Shown here: positions 41,997 through 49,974 of the stretch, in pieces
How the letters are laid out: every line of letters starts with the position of its first letter
Numbering within the stretch: the stretch's first letter is position 1
Source of the DNA: Lewinella sp. IMCC34183
GTDB lineage: Bacteria > Bacteroidota > Bacteroidia > Chitinophagales > Saprospiraceae
NCBI RefSeq assembly: GCF_003390915.1
Contig: NZ_QMEM01000011.1
Coordinates: forward strand, 52,324 to 116,323
Direction of reading: 5' to 3'
Length of the DNA stretch: 64,000 nt
Position numbers and translations under genes: made by a program
The notes under the pieces: generated by a model
The model's database searches: none
What the model was told of the DNA's origin: nothing
Seen by the model: the letters and a program-made list of their open reading frames with translations, nothing else

Positions 41997-43445
41997 ATGC
42001 TTTTCAACTCCGTTGAATTCGGCTTTTTCCTCCCCCTCGTTTTTCTGCTGTACTGGTTTGTCTGTCACCGTTCCCTTCGGTTACAGAATTACCTGGTGGT
42101 GGCGGCGAGCTACTTCGCGTACGGGTGGTGGGACTGGCGCTTCCTCTCCCTGCTCCTGACGAGTACGGTCGTCGATTATACCCTCGCGCGGCTGATCGGG
42201 CGGGCCCGCGAGGCCGGCACCCGAAAGTTGCTGCTGGGCGCCAGCATAGCCGTCAATCTCGGGGTGCTCGCCTACTTCAAGTACTTCAACTTCTTCCTCG
42301 ACAACTTCGTCCGTGCCTTCACCTTCTTCGGTCACGAGGCCTCCGGCCTGGCCCTTCAGATCATCCTGCCGGTGGGCATCAGCTTCTACACCTTTCAGAC
42401 GCTGAGCTATACCATCGACGTTTACCGCGGCCGGATACAACCCACCACCGATTTCATCGCGTTCGCCGCCTTCGTCAGCTTCTTCCCCCAGCTCGTGGCC
42501 GGCCCCATTGAACGGGCTACGCACCTGCTGCCCCAGTTCCTGCGGCGGCGCACCTTCGATGTGGCCGCGGCCACGGACGGGTGCCGGCAGATCCTGTGGG
42601 GACTCTTTAAAAAAGTGGTGATCGCGGACAACTCCGCCATCATCGTCAACGACATCTTCGGCCACTCCGACCAGCTCGGGGGGAGCACCCTGCTGGTGGG
42701 GGCCGTATTCTTCGCTTTTCAGATCTACGGCGACTTCTCGGGCTACTCCGACATCGCCATCGGTACGGCCCGCCTGTTCGGCTTCGACCTCATGCAGAAT
42801 TTCGCCTACCCCTACTTCTCCCGCAACATTGGTGAGTTCTGGCGGCGGTGGCACATCTCGCTCTCCACCTGGTTCAAGGATTACCTGTACATCCCCCTGG
42901 GTGGCAGCCGGGGCGGGCAGTTGCGGACGATCCGCAACACCTTCATCATCTTCCTCGTCAGCGGCTTCTGGCACGGTGCCGCCTGGACCTTCGTGATCTG
43001 GGGATTCCTCAACGCGCTCTACTTCCTGCCCCTGCTGATACGCAGTACCAACCGCCTGCACCTGGGCACCATCGGGGCGGGGGGCAGTACCGTAACCGCC
43101 CGGGACCTCATCGGTGTGGCGTGCACCTTCACGCTGACGGTGCTGGCCTGGATCTTTTTCCGCGCCGACGACGTGGGGCAAGCCATGGCCATACTTGGGG
43201 AAATTTTCAGTCCCGGCCTCTTTACCCTGCCGGAGTTCACCCGCCCGCGCACCGTCGTCCTGGTTTCCTGCTTCATTCTTGGGCTGCTCGTCGTTGAGTG
43301 GCAGGGACGCGAGCTGCGCCACCCCCTGGAAAATCTGGAAGCAAGCTACGCCTGGGTACCGCGGCAGGCGCTGTATTACGGTACGCTCTTCCTCATCCTG
43401 TACTTCTTCGACAACCAACAGCCCTTCGTTTACTTTCAATTCTGA
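41997..43445 (+). CDS. MBOAT O-acyltransferase (AlgI/PatA-like)
   Basis: I start at the ATG at 41997 (MLFNSVEFGFFLPLVFLLYW), giving 482 residues; a TTG 27 bases upstream is less likely. It is a polytopic membrane protein with the MBOAT hallmarks: LPVGISFYTFQTLSYTIDVY, FPQLVAGPIERA, GYSDIAIGTARLFGF, FWRRWHISLSTWFKDYLYIPL and VSGFWHGAAWTFVIWG with the essential His. AlgI-like proteins move an acyl group across the inner membrane for O-acetylation of exported glycans. The SGNH protein that follows is the expected partner. Confidence 0.95.
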   Translation: MLFNSVEFGFFLPLVFLLYWFVCHRSLRLQNYLVVAASYFAYGWWDWRFLSLLLTSTVVDYTLARLIGRAREAGTRKLLLGASIAVNLGVLAYFKYFNFFLDNFVRAFTFFGHEASGLALQIILPVGISFYTFQTLSYTIDVYRGRIQPTTDFIAFAAFVSFFPQLVAGPIERATHLLPQFLRRRTFDVAAATDGCRQILWGLFKKVVIADNSAIIVNDIFGHSDQLGGSTLLVGAVFFAFQIYGDFSGYSDIAIGTARLFGFDLMQNFAYPYFSRNIGEFWRRWHISLSTWFKDYLYIPLGGSRGGQLRTIRNTFIIFLVSGFWHGAAWTFVIWGFLNALYFLPLLIRSTNRLHLGTIGAGGSTVTARDLIGVACTFTLTVLAWIFFRADDVGQAMAILGEIFSPGLFTLPEFTRPRTVVLVSCFILGLLVVEWQGRELRHPLENLEASYAWVPRQALYYGTLFLILYFFDNQQPFVYFQF

Positions 43446-43449
43446 GCCT

Positions 43450-44322
43450 ATGCACACCTTTATCCGCAAAGTGGGCGTCTTCGGCGCCGTCGCCCTTCTC
43501 TACTTCACGTTCTGTTTCTGCTACAACCTGTACAGCGTCTCCTACGGCAAGGACAGCCGGGTGGACAGATCCAGTGTGCTGATCGTCGGCGACTCCCACG
43601 CCCGCTACGGCATCGATCCCGCCCGCTTCTCCAGCGCGGACAATGTGGCCCAGTCTTCCGAACCCCTGGCCGCGACCTTCTGGAAGCTGGAAAAGCTGCT
43701 CCCCATGGTCCGTCCGCAGACCGTCATCGCTACCTTAGCGATGCATAACGTGTCGGGGTATAACGACGTGAATTTCCTCGAATCCCCGCGGCAGAGCGTA
43801 CACTTCCGGCGGCTCCATTCGATCCTGAATTACCGGGAGTTGGCCAGCAACTTCTCCGTCGACTACAAGAACCTCTCGCGCACCCTCTTTGAGGAAATGG
43901 TCCTGCTGCCCAGCACCCACCACCACGCCTACATCGGCACGTTCGAAAACAAGTACGGCACCCGCACCCTCGACCCCGGTGTGACCATCGCCAAGCACTT
44001 CTACGACCACGGCCAGGTATCCCACGAATCTCCTACCATGTTTTCCTACCTCGACTCGATCATCAACCTCTGTGCGGAATACGACGTGCAGCTGTACTTC
44101 GTCCGCACGCCGGAGCACGAGAATTACCGTTCGCGGATTCCCGCGTACTTTGCCGGCGTAGAAAGAAAACTGACCAACAAGCTTGCCCAACGCTCCGTGC
44201 CGTACCTGAATTTTTCCTCGATCGACTTGCCGGAATCAAACTACTACGACGTAGATCACCTCAACGCCCGCGGGGCCACCGTCTTTACCGACACCCTGCT
44301 GGCCCGGATCCACTCCATTTGA
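43450..44322 (+). CDS. SGNH-like membrane-anchored protein, MBOAT partner
   Basis: The 290-residue protein has an N-terminal membrane anchor (VGVFGAVALLYFTFCFCYNL) and then SSVLIVGDSHARYGIDP, the catalytic-Ser block of SGNH acyl-transferases. YYDVDHLNARGATVF near the end supplies the D-x-x-H motif. It starts 4 bases after the MBOAT stop. By analogy with AlgI/AlgJ or PatA/PatB it would take the acyl group in the periplasm and put it on a polysaccharide. Confidence 0.87.
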   Translation: MHTFIRKVGVFGAVALLYFTFCFCYNLYSVSYGKDSRVDRSSVLIVGDSHARYGIDPARFSSADNVAQSSEPLAATFWKLEKLLPMVRPQTVIATLAMHNVSGYNDVNFLESPRQSVHFRRLHSILNYRELASNFSVDYKNLSRTLFEEMVLLPSTHHHAYIGTFENKYGTRTLDPGVTIAKHFYDHGQVSHESPTMFSYLDSIINLCAEYDVQLYFVRTPEHENYRSRIPAYFAGVERKLTNKLAQRSVPYLNFSSIDLPESNYYDVDHLNARGATVFTDTLLARIHSI

Positions 44323-45284
44323 GGCGGCGGGGCCCCAACGGATTCGCCCGGTGGGTAGGGTTATTCACGGCCGTCTTTCTGGCCGGCTGCCAAGCCGATC
44401 TGCCGGCCCCGCCCCCGGAAACTGCCGTCTACCACTGGGAAACGCAGTTGCGGCTGCCCGACAGCCTCCTGCGGGCGCGGCAGGTGCACCGGCTGTACAT
44501 CAAGGTCTTCGACGTCAGCTACGCCGACGGGCGGCCTACTCCCTCCGCCCTCCTCGAAACGGACCGTGCCGGGTTGCCCGTCGAGGGTGTCCCGGTGGTC
44601 TTCCTTACCAACGAGGTGTTCGCGCACCCGCACGCGGGCCTGGCCGCCGACGTGCTGCGGTTACTGGAGCGCCGTTTCCCCTTTCCCTATGCCGAACTGC
44701 AGATCGACTGCGACTGGACGGCCGCCACCCGGGCGGCGTACTTTGCCTTCCTGGGTGAACTGGGACGACTCTCCGGCAAGGCGCTGAGCTGTACCGTCCG
44801 TCTGCACCAGTACCGCGACCGAGGCACCCAGGGCGTACCCCCGGTCGACCGGGCGGTCCTGATGGCCTACAATACCGGTGACCTCGACCGCTGGGAAACC
44901 GAAAATTCCATTTTCGACTCCGCCATCGTCGACGCCTACTTGAACGGGCAGTCGCCGTATCCCCTGCCGCTTGACCTGGCCGTAGCCGCTTATGACTGGG
45001 CCGTCGTCTACCGGCGCGGCACCCTGGCCTACCTCGTCAACGAGCCGGACCTGGAAGCCCTGGCCGATACTGCGCGCTTCGCCCGCCTCTCCCCTACCCG
45101 TTATCGCCTGGATAGCTCCACCTACTACGGGGGACTCTATCTCTACCGTAACGATCTCCTGAGGCTGGAGAAAGCGACTGCCGCGGAGGCCCGGAGACTG
45201 GGCCGTGACGGCTGGCCCCGCGTGGCCAACGCCGGCAGCCGCTACCTTATATACTATCATATCGGCAGCCGGCAGTGGGAATGA
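44319..45284 (+). CDS. Lipoprotein of unknown function in the MBOAT operon
   Basis: The TTG at 44319 overlaps the SGNH gene stop as TTGA; no ATG is available. The N-terminus ARWVGLFTAVFLAGC is a lipoprotein signal. The 321 residues contain RRFPFPYAELQIDCDWTAAT, ALSCTVRLHQYRDRGTQG, RAVLMAYNTGDLDRWETENS and YPLPLDLAVAAYDWAVVYRR. The alternating beta/helix pattern and Asp residues could suit a TIM-barrel glycan-active fold, but I do not recognise a family. Coupling to the MBOAT/SGNH pair suggests a role on the same glycan. Confidence 0.75.
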   Translation: MRRRGPNGFARWVGLFTAVFLAGCQADLPAPPPETAVYHWETQLRLPDSLLRARQVHRLYIKVFDVSYADGRPTPSALLETDRAGLPVEGVPVVFLTNEVFAHPHAGLAADVLRLLERRFPFPYAELQIDCDWTAATRAAYFAFLGELGRLSGKALSCTVRLHQYRDRGTQGVPPVDRAVLMAYNTGDLDRWETENSIFDSAIVDAYLNGQSPYPLPLDLAVAAYDWAVVYRRGTLAYLVNEPDLEALADTARFARLSPTRYRLDSSTYYGGLYLYRNDLLRLEKATAAEARRLGRDGWPRVANAGSRYLIYYHIGSRQWE

Positions 45285-46163
45285 TCACCGCCGTATCCGT
45301 CGGGCGATCGCGTGCCGGCGGACGCGGGTAGCCTCGGCCGCGATGTAGAGGTAATCGTCGTCGTAGATCGCGATGGCTTCGTGCTGGGTGGGTACGGCCC
45401 AGGCCAGATTTTTACGCTTCACCCTACCGCCGAGGAAGTGGTCGCCTTCGTAGTCGGTAATCGTAATCAGGCTGGCGGCCCCACTGGGCAGGAAGCCGAG
45501 CAGGTTGCGGAAATTATAGGCCACCAGGTACAGTTCCCGCCGCTCCCGGTCCAACGCCGCCCCCGTGATCACCCGCCGGGGCAGGTAGAGGCTGTCGACG
45601 TGTTCGGCGACGTAGGTTCCCGGCCTGGCGGGCAGGCGGAAGTGGTGGATATAGAAGGGCCGCTCGTCGAGAAGTACGTCCTTCGTAAATAGGTGGAGAG
45701 AACCGTCGGCCACGACCATCGCCTCGCAGTTGTAGTTGCCGGGGGTAGTGATGCCGCCGCCGTCCTGCCCCGGATAGGTAAAGGTGAGTGAGTCGGTATG
45801 CCCGGTCTCGCGGTTGTAGCGGTAGATGGCCACGTCCTTCCTGCGTCCGCGGTTGTTGCCGAAGTCGCCGACGTAGAGCAGCCCTTCCTCGTCGGCGCAG
45901 ATATCCTCGTAGTCCACCGCGCGGGCGTCGAGCGTATCGACGGACAGCAACTCGCCCGCCATATCCGTGGTATAGATGAAGGGGCCGTCGCCGCTGTCGT
46001 TATGCCAGATCATTTGTCCGGCTTCGATCACCAGGCCCGAGGCCTCGTTTAGTCGGTCGGGTAGCGCAAATTTTCGCGGAAGATCGGGGGCACCACAACC
46101 GAGCAGCAGCAGAAGGGCGAGGGCGCAGGTGCCGGGGCGGGTAAGTAAACGTTTGGCGTACAT
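45285..46163 (-). CDS. Lipoprotein, beta-propeller-like
   Basis: The ATG at 46161-46163 gives 292 residues starting MYAKRLLTRPGTCALALLLL, followed by GCGAP as a lipidation site. The body has repeated beta-sheet-like segments: LNEASGLVIEAGQMIWHNDS, YEDICADEEGLLYVGDFGNN, NYNCEAMVVADGSLHLF and HEAIAIYDDDYLYIAAEATR. These suggest a six- or seven-bladed propeller of the SdiA-regulated/SMP-30-like sort. It converges on the previous gene with no spacing. The function is unknown. Confidence 0.8.
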   Translation of the reverse strand: MYAKRLLTRPGTCALALLLLLGCGAPDLPRKFALPDRLNEASGLVIEAGQMIWHNDSGDGPFIYTTDMAGELLSVDTLDARAVDYEDICADEEGLLYVGDFGNNRGRRKDVAIYRYNRETGHTDSLTFTYPGQDGGGITTPGNYNCEAMVVADGSLHLFTKDVLLDERPFYIHHFRLPARPGTYVAEHVDSLYLPRRVITGAALDRERRELYLVAYNFRNLLGFLPSGAASLITITDYEGDHFLGGRVKRKNLAWAVPTQHEAIAIYDDDYLYIAAEATRVRRHAIARRIRR

Positions 46164-46194
46164 GGTTCGCAAAATAGGGCCGCGCTGCTACCCC

Positions 46195-46208
46195 GCACAT
46201 CGGATGTG
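46195..46208. repeat. Single ACATCGGATGT element
   Basis: GCACATCGGATGTG lies 32 bases upstream of the propeller lipoprotein start, in the divergent gap. It is one arm of the paired element found at 40093 and 46305. Confidence 0.7.
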
Positions 46209-46304
46209 GAACGGGTCAATATGGGTCATTTCGCCGCCCTTTTAGGTGGATCACCAATGCCGGCACTAGCTAAACAACTGATTATCAGATATGTAAAAAA
46301 ATGT

Positions 46305-46331
46305 ACATCGGATGTCGTGGACATCCGATGT
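46305..46331. repeat. Palindromic ACATCGGATGT element, paired copy C
   Basis: ACATCGGATGT (46305-46315) and ACATCCGATGT (46321-46331) form an 11-base inverted repeat with a 5-base loop. It lies 44 bases before the ATG of the YdjC-family gene, close to a TAACTTTC box that resembles a -7 element. Confidence 0.85.
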
Positions 46332-46374
46332 TGGGTGGCAGGAAGCTTAACTTTCGCGAAAATCACCCCGCCCC

Positions 46375-47295
46375 ATGCGTACCTGCCTCTGCCTGAGCCT
46401 GCTGCTCGCCGCCGCTTGCCTTGCCTCACAAACACCGGCGGAGCGGCTCGGCTACGGTCCCGACGAGAAATTGCTGATCGTACACGCCGACGATCTGGGG
46501 GTCACCCACGCCACCAACACCGCAAGTTTCGCCGGACTGCGCCGGGGCAGCATTAGCAGCGCCAGCGTCATGGCCAACACCGCCTGGCTGCCCGAGGTAG
46601 CCCGCTTTGCGCGGGAAAACCCCAGCGCCGACCTGGGTATGCACCTCACCCTCACCAGCGAGTGGCCTGACCTCAAGTGGGGTCCCGTAGCGGGAGCGGG
46701 ACGGGTACCCAGCCTGGTAGATTCCGCGGGCTACCTCCCGGACAACTGCGCCGCCGTAGCCCAAAATGCCGACCCGGAGGAGGTACGGACCGAGCTCATC
46801 GCCCAGATCGAGCGGGCCCGCAAACTGGGCATCATCCCCACCCACCTGGACACCCATATGGGTTGCCTGATGGCTACCCCGGCTTTCTTCACCACCTACC
46901 TGGAAACCGGCCGGGCCTATAACATCCCGACCATGCTGCCCCAGGAAGATCTGCAGCGGCTTGCACCGGGCCTGCTGGAGCTCACTACCGGGGAGGACCT
47001 GCTCATCGACCGCCTGTTCATGGCCGAGCCCGCCGACCACGCCGGCGGACTGTCGAACTATTACCGCAAGGTACTGACCGAATTACCGCCCGGCATCAAC
47101 CTGCTCATTATCCACACCGCGGTGGACGGCGCGGAGAGCGGTGCCATGGCCGCGGGCACGGTGGCCTACGGTAATGCGTGGCGGCAGGATGACTACGATT
47201 TCGTGACCGGCGAATCATTTACCGAACTGCTTGCGGAGCAAAACATACGACTTGTCACCTGGCGCGAACTGGCCGAGCGCCGGAAGCGCCGGTAG
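46375..47295 (+). CDS. YdjC/ChbG-family carbohydrate deacetylase, secreted
   Basis: The 306-residue protein begins with a signal peptide (MRTCLCLSLLLAAACLAS). The family motifs are LLIVHADDLGVTHATNT (metal-binding Asp pair), LGMHLTLTSEWPDLKWGPV, IPTHLDTHMGCLMATPAF (His-x3-His) and INLLIIHTAVDG. These proteins remove acetyl groups from amino sugars such as di-N-acetylchitobiose. With a signal sequence it should act in the periplasm or at the surface. Confidence 0.93.
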   Translation: MRTCLCLSLLLAAACLASQTPAERLGYGPDEKLLIVHADDLGVTHATNTASFAGLRRGSISSASVMANTAWLPEVARFARENPSADLGMHLTLTSEWPDLKWGPVAGAGRVPSLVDSAGYLPDNCAAVAQNADPEEVRTELIAQIERARKLGIIPTHLDTHMGCLMATPAFFTTYLETGRAYNIPTMLPQEDLQRLAPGLLELTTGEDLLIDRLFMAEPADHAGGLSNYYRKVLTELPPGINLLIIHTAVDGAESGAMAAGTVAYGNAWRQDDYDFVTGESFTELLAEQNIRLVTWRELAERRKRR

Positions 47296-47299
47296 TAGC

Positions 47300-47307
47300 T
47301 AACTTTG
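47300..47307 (+). promoter_or_regulatory. Candidate -7 promoter box (TAACTTTG)
   Basis: TAACTTTG matches TAnnTTTG and lies 17 bases before the ATG of the esterase gene, so the transcript would have a very short leader. No -33 TTTG is evident. Confidence 0.4.
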
Positions 47308-47324
47308 CCAGCCACCCGACCGCC

Positions 47325-48413
47325 ATGCCCCAGCGTACCCTCAAACTGATCACCACTACCGACGACGAGCGCCCCGTATACGTAGCCGGCACCTTTAACG
47401 ACTGGCACGCCCGCGACGAGGCCTACCGCATGGAAGCCGGTGACCGCCCGGGCACCTACCGGTATACGTTTCAGTTCGCCGAGGAGGACGGGCGGGTGGA
47501 GTACAAGTACACCCGCGGCGGCTGGGAATCGGTGGAGCTCGGCCCCCATGAGGCGAGCGCCCTCAACCATACCCGCTTCGTACGCGAGCACTGGCTGGTT
47601 CCCGACCGCGTGGAGCACTGGGCGAGTCCCGGGCTGGAGTACCGGCCGGAGCTCCTGCCGCACGTCGAGGTGATCCACGAGCACTTCGAGATTCCCGAGC
47701 TCATACGTACCCGGCGGGTGGCGGCCCTGCTGCCGCACGACTACTACGCTACCGACAAACGCTATCCGGTCCTCTACCTGCAGGACGGACAAAACCTATT
47801 CGACGACTATGCTCCCTACGGCAGCTGGGGGGTGGACAAGCGGCTGGCCCACTTGGCCGAAGAGGGCTACGGCGACCTTATCGTCATTGCGATCGACCAC
47901 GCCGACACCAAGCGGGTGAGCGAGTTCACGCCCTCCTTCAAGACGCGACTGGGCCGTGGCGAGGGACGGCAGTACGTGCGCTTCCTGGCCGAGCGGCTCA
48001 AGCCCTATATCGATGGCCACTTCCGCACCCGGCCGGAACCCGTACATACGGGCATCGGGGGCAGCTCGCTCGGGGGGCTGATCAGCATCTACGCCGGTAT
48101 CATGTACCCCGAGACCTACCGCAAGCTGATGGTCTTCAGCCCCAGCTTGTGGGTGACCCCCGACATCCCCTTCAACGTGATGAAGCTCACCCGGCAATAC
48201 CACGGCCGCATGTACCTCTACGGCGGAGAAGCGGAGAGTGCCACAATGGTACCGAATATGGAACGTTTTAAACGACAACTGCTGGAACAGACCGACGCCT
48301 CCCAGCTCGAGATTCGTCTGGCCGTGGACCCCCTGGGGCAACACAATGAGGCGCGCTGGGGGCGGGAGTTTCCACAGGCGATCCGGTGGCTGTTTCCCGC
48401 AGAACCCGGCTGA
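47325..48413 (+). CDS. CBM48-like domain plus alpha/beta-hydrolase esterase
   Basis: The 362-residue protein has an N-terminal beta-sandwich (about 1-95; VYVAGTFNDWHARDEAYRM, YKYTRGGWESVELG) resembling the CBM48/E-set glycogen-binding fold. The rest is an esterase-D/Fes-like alpha/beta-hydrolase: RYPVLYLQDGQNLFDDYAP, DLIVIAIDHADTKRVSEF, IGGSSLGGLISIYAGIMYP (nucleophile elbow) and the likely catalytic His in LGQHNEARW. There is no signal peptide. The substrate could be a sugar ester or a siderophore; it cannot be settled here. Confidence 0.92.
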   Translation: MPQRTLKLITTTDDERPVYVAGTFNDWHARDEAYRMEAGDRPGTYRYTFQFAEEDGRVEYKYTRGGWESVELGPHEASALNHTRFVREHWLVPDRVEHWASPGLEYRPELLPHVEVIHEHFEIPELIRTRRVAALLPHDYYATDKRYPVLYLQDGQNLFDDYAPYGSWGVDKRLAHLAEEGYGDLIVIAIDHADTKRVSEFTPSFKTRLGRGEGRQYVRFLAERLKPYIDGHFRTRPEPVHTGIGGSSLGGLISIYAGIMYPETYRKLMVFSPSLWVTPDIPFNVMKLTRQYHGRMYLYGGEAESATMVPNMERFKRQLLEQTDASQLEIRLAVDPLGQHNEARWGREFPQAIRWLFPAEPG

Positions 48414-48424
48414 CCAAAATTCCG

Positions 48425-48432
48425 TATCTTTG
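48425..48432 (+). promoter_or_regulatory. Candidate -7 promoter box (TATCTTTG)
   Basis: TATCTTTG is an exact TAnnTTTG match 36 bases before the start of the lytic transglycosylase gene, and identical to the box before the antiterminator gene at 29981. Confidence 0.45.
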
Positions 48433-48467
48433 GACAACCTGTCCGCTTTACTCCTTACTACGCTTCC

Positions 48468-49811
48468 TTGTTGAACCCCTACCGCGCACTTTTCTTCTGT
48501 TTGCTGCTCCTTCCCGGTCTGGCAGCCGCCACCTCCCGCTCTGCGGCAGAGCAGCAGGCGACCGCCATCATGGAGCTTACGCGCGAAGAGGTCGAAGCGC
48601 GCCTGGCCGCTTTCGACCAGTCCCTGCTGGATTACCGAATGGACGACGCGGTGTACCGCAGGATCGTTAACTATATACAGCACTGGCCGATCTCCAGCGG
48701 GCGCATGCTCGGCCGATCGGCCCGCTTCTACCCTATTTTCGAAGAGGAAATCCGCGCGGCGGGCCTGCCGACCGACCTGAAGCACCTTAGCATCGTAGAG
48801 AGTGCGCTGCGGTCCTGGGCCGTGAGCCCGGTAGGCGCCGCCGGCCTCTGGCAGCTGATGCCGGAAACCGCCCGCGAGCTGGGCCTCATCGTCACCGACG
48901 AGCTCGACGAGCGGCTCGACCCTTCCCTCGGCTGCGCGGCCGGTCTCGACTACCTCCGGATCCAGCACGAGCGGTACGGCGACTGGGCCCTGGCATTAGC
49001 GGCCTACAACTCCGGCCCCGGCAATGTCAACCGGGCGATCCGCCGTTCCGGCAGCCGCAACTACTGGAAGTTGCGCCGCTTCCTCCCCCGCGAAACCCGG
49101 CAGTACGTTCCCAGCTTCATTGCTGCCGTTTTCCTCATGAATTACCACCACCACTACGGCCTGCCCGCCACGGTACTGCCCCTCGACCAGCAACTCGTAG
49201 AGTGGGTGACGGTGTACCGCAAGATGAGCCTCTTCCAGGTCGCCCAGGTCACCGGCCTGCGCCCCGAGGTAGTGTTGGAGATGAACCCACAGTATACCCG
49301 TGGCTACCTACCCGGTCTGCGCGGGGGCCACTCCCTCATGCTCCCTAAGCGGGTAATGCCGGCCATGAAGGACTACCTGCAGCGCTTCCCCCGTGACGTA
49401 GCCGAGGAAACCATTCACCTGCCCTGGACCCACCCGCTTGCGGGCCGGGGCGAGACGAACCCCGACCAGTACTACGCCCGCTACGACGTGATCGTGGAAG
49501 CCGGTGATTCCACCGCCCGCCAGGTAGCGACTCGCTTCCGCCTGCCGGTGGACCAGCTGCTCGTCTGGAGCAATCGGGGCGAGCAGGACTCCCTGCGTAC
49601 CGGCGAGGTACTGCACTACTACGACGTAGACGCTTACCGCCCCCTCGATCCCCGCGTGTTGGACCGGAAACCCGCCGCCCCCCAGTTGGCGGCCACTACG
49701 GTGCAGCGGTTGCAGAAATCGATGCACCGTCACTTCCATCCCCTGCCCGCCCCGGCGCCCACGGCGGCACCACAGGTCCGACGAAAATGGTGGGAGTTCC
49801 TGGGCCTGTAA
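48468..49811 (+). CDS. mltD: Membrane-bound lytic transglycosylase D-like
   Basis: The 447-residue protein starts at one of two adjacent TTG codons (48468 or 48471) and has a signal peptide (YRALFFCLLLLPGLAAATS). The SLT domain shows KHLSIVESALRSWAVSPVGA with the catalytic Glu, AAGLWQLMPETARELGL, LDPSLGCAAGLDYLRIQHER and WALALAAYNSGPGNVNRAI. Two weaker LysM-like regions follow (MSLFQVAQVTGLRPEVVLEM; DSTARQVATRFRLPVDQLLV). It would cleave peptidoglycan glycan strands in the periplasm during wall turnover. Confidence 0.94.
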   Translation: MLNPYRALFFCLLLLPGLAAATSRSAAEQQATAIMELTREEVEARLAAFDQSLLDYRMDDAVYRRIVNYIQHWPISSGRMLGRSARFYPIFEEEIRAAGLPTDLKHLSIVESALRSWAVSPVGAAGLWQLMPETARELGLIVTDELDERLDPSLGCAAGLDYLRIQHERYGDWALALAAYNSGPGNVNRAIRRSGSRNYWKLRRFLPRETRQYVPSFIAAVFLMNYHHHYGLPATVLPLDQQLVEWVTVYRKMSLFQVAQVTGLRPEVVLEMNPQYTRGYLPGLRGGHSLMLPKRVMPAMKDYLQRFPRDVAEETIHLPWTHPLAGRGETNPDQYYARYDVIVEAGDSTARQVATRFRLPVDQLLVWSNRGEQDSLRTGEVLHYYDVDAYRPLDPRVLDRKPAAPQLAATTVQRLQKSMHRHFHPLPAPAPTAAPQVRRKWWEFLGL

Positions 49812-49974
49812 GGACCCGCCCCGCTTCCGGCACTGCACCCGCGCCCCGCCGCGGTTATACGTTTGGTTCGTCCGGCCCATGACGGGGAAAATATCCCCCT
49901 GCCGTATCCAATGCCAAAACAAAATTGTTAATTTGCGACCCCCCTTGTTCGTGGGGCGCAGATAAATCGATCAT

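Noticed and set aside
42081..43469. Minus-strand frame (462 codons) opposite the MBOAT gene
   Set aside because: Glu/Val/Gly-rich mirror of a membrane protein gene; no motif.
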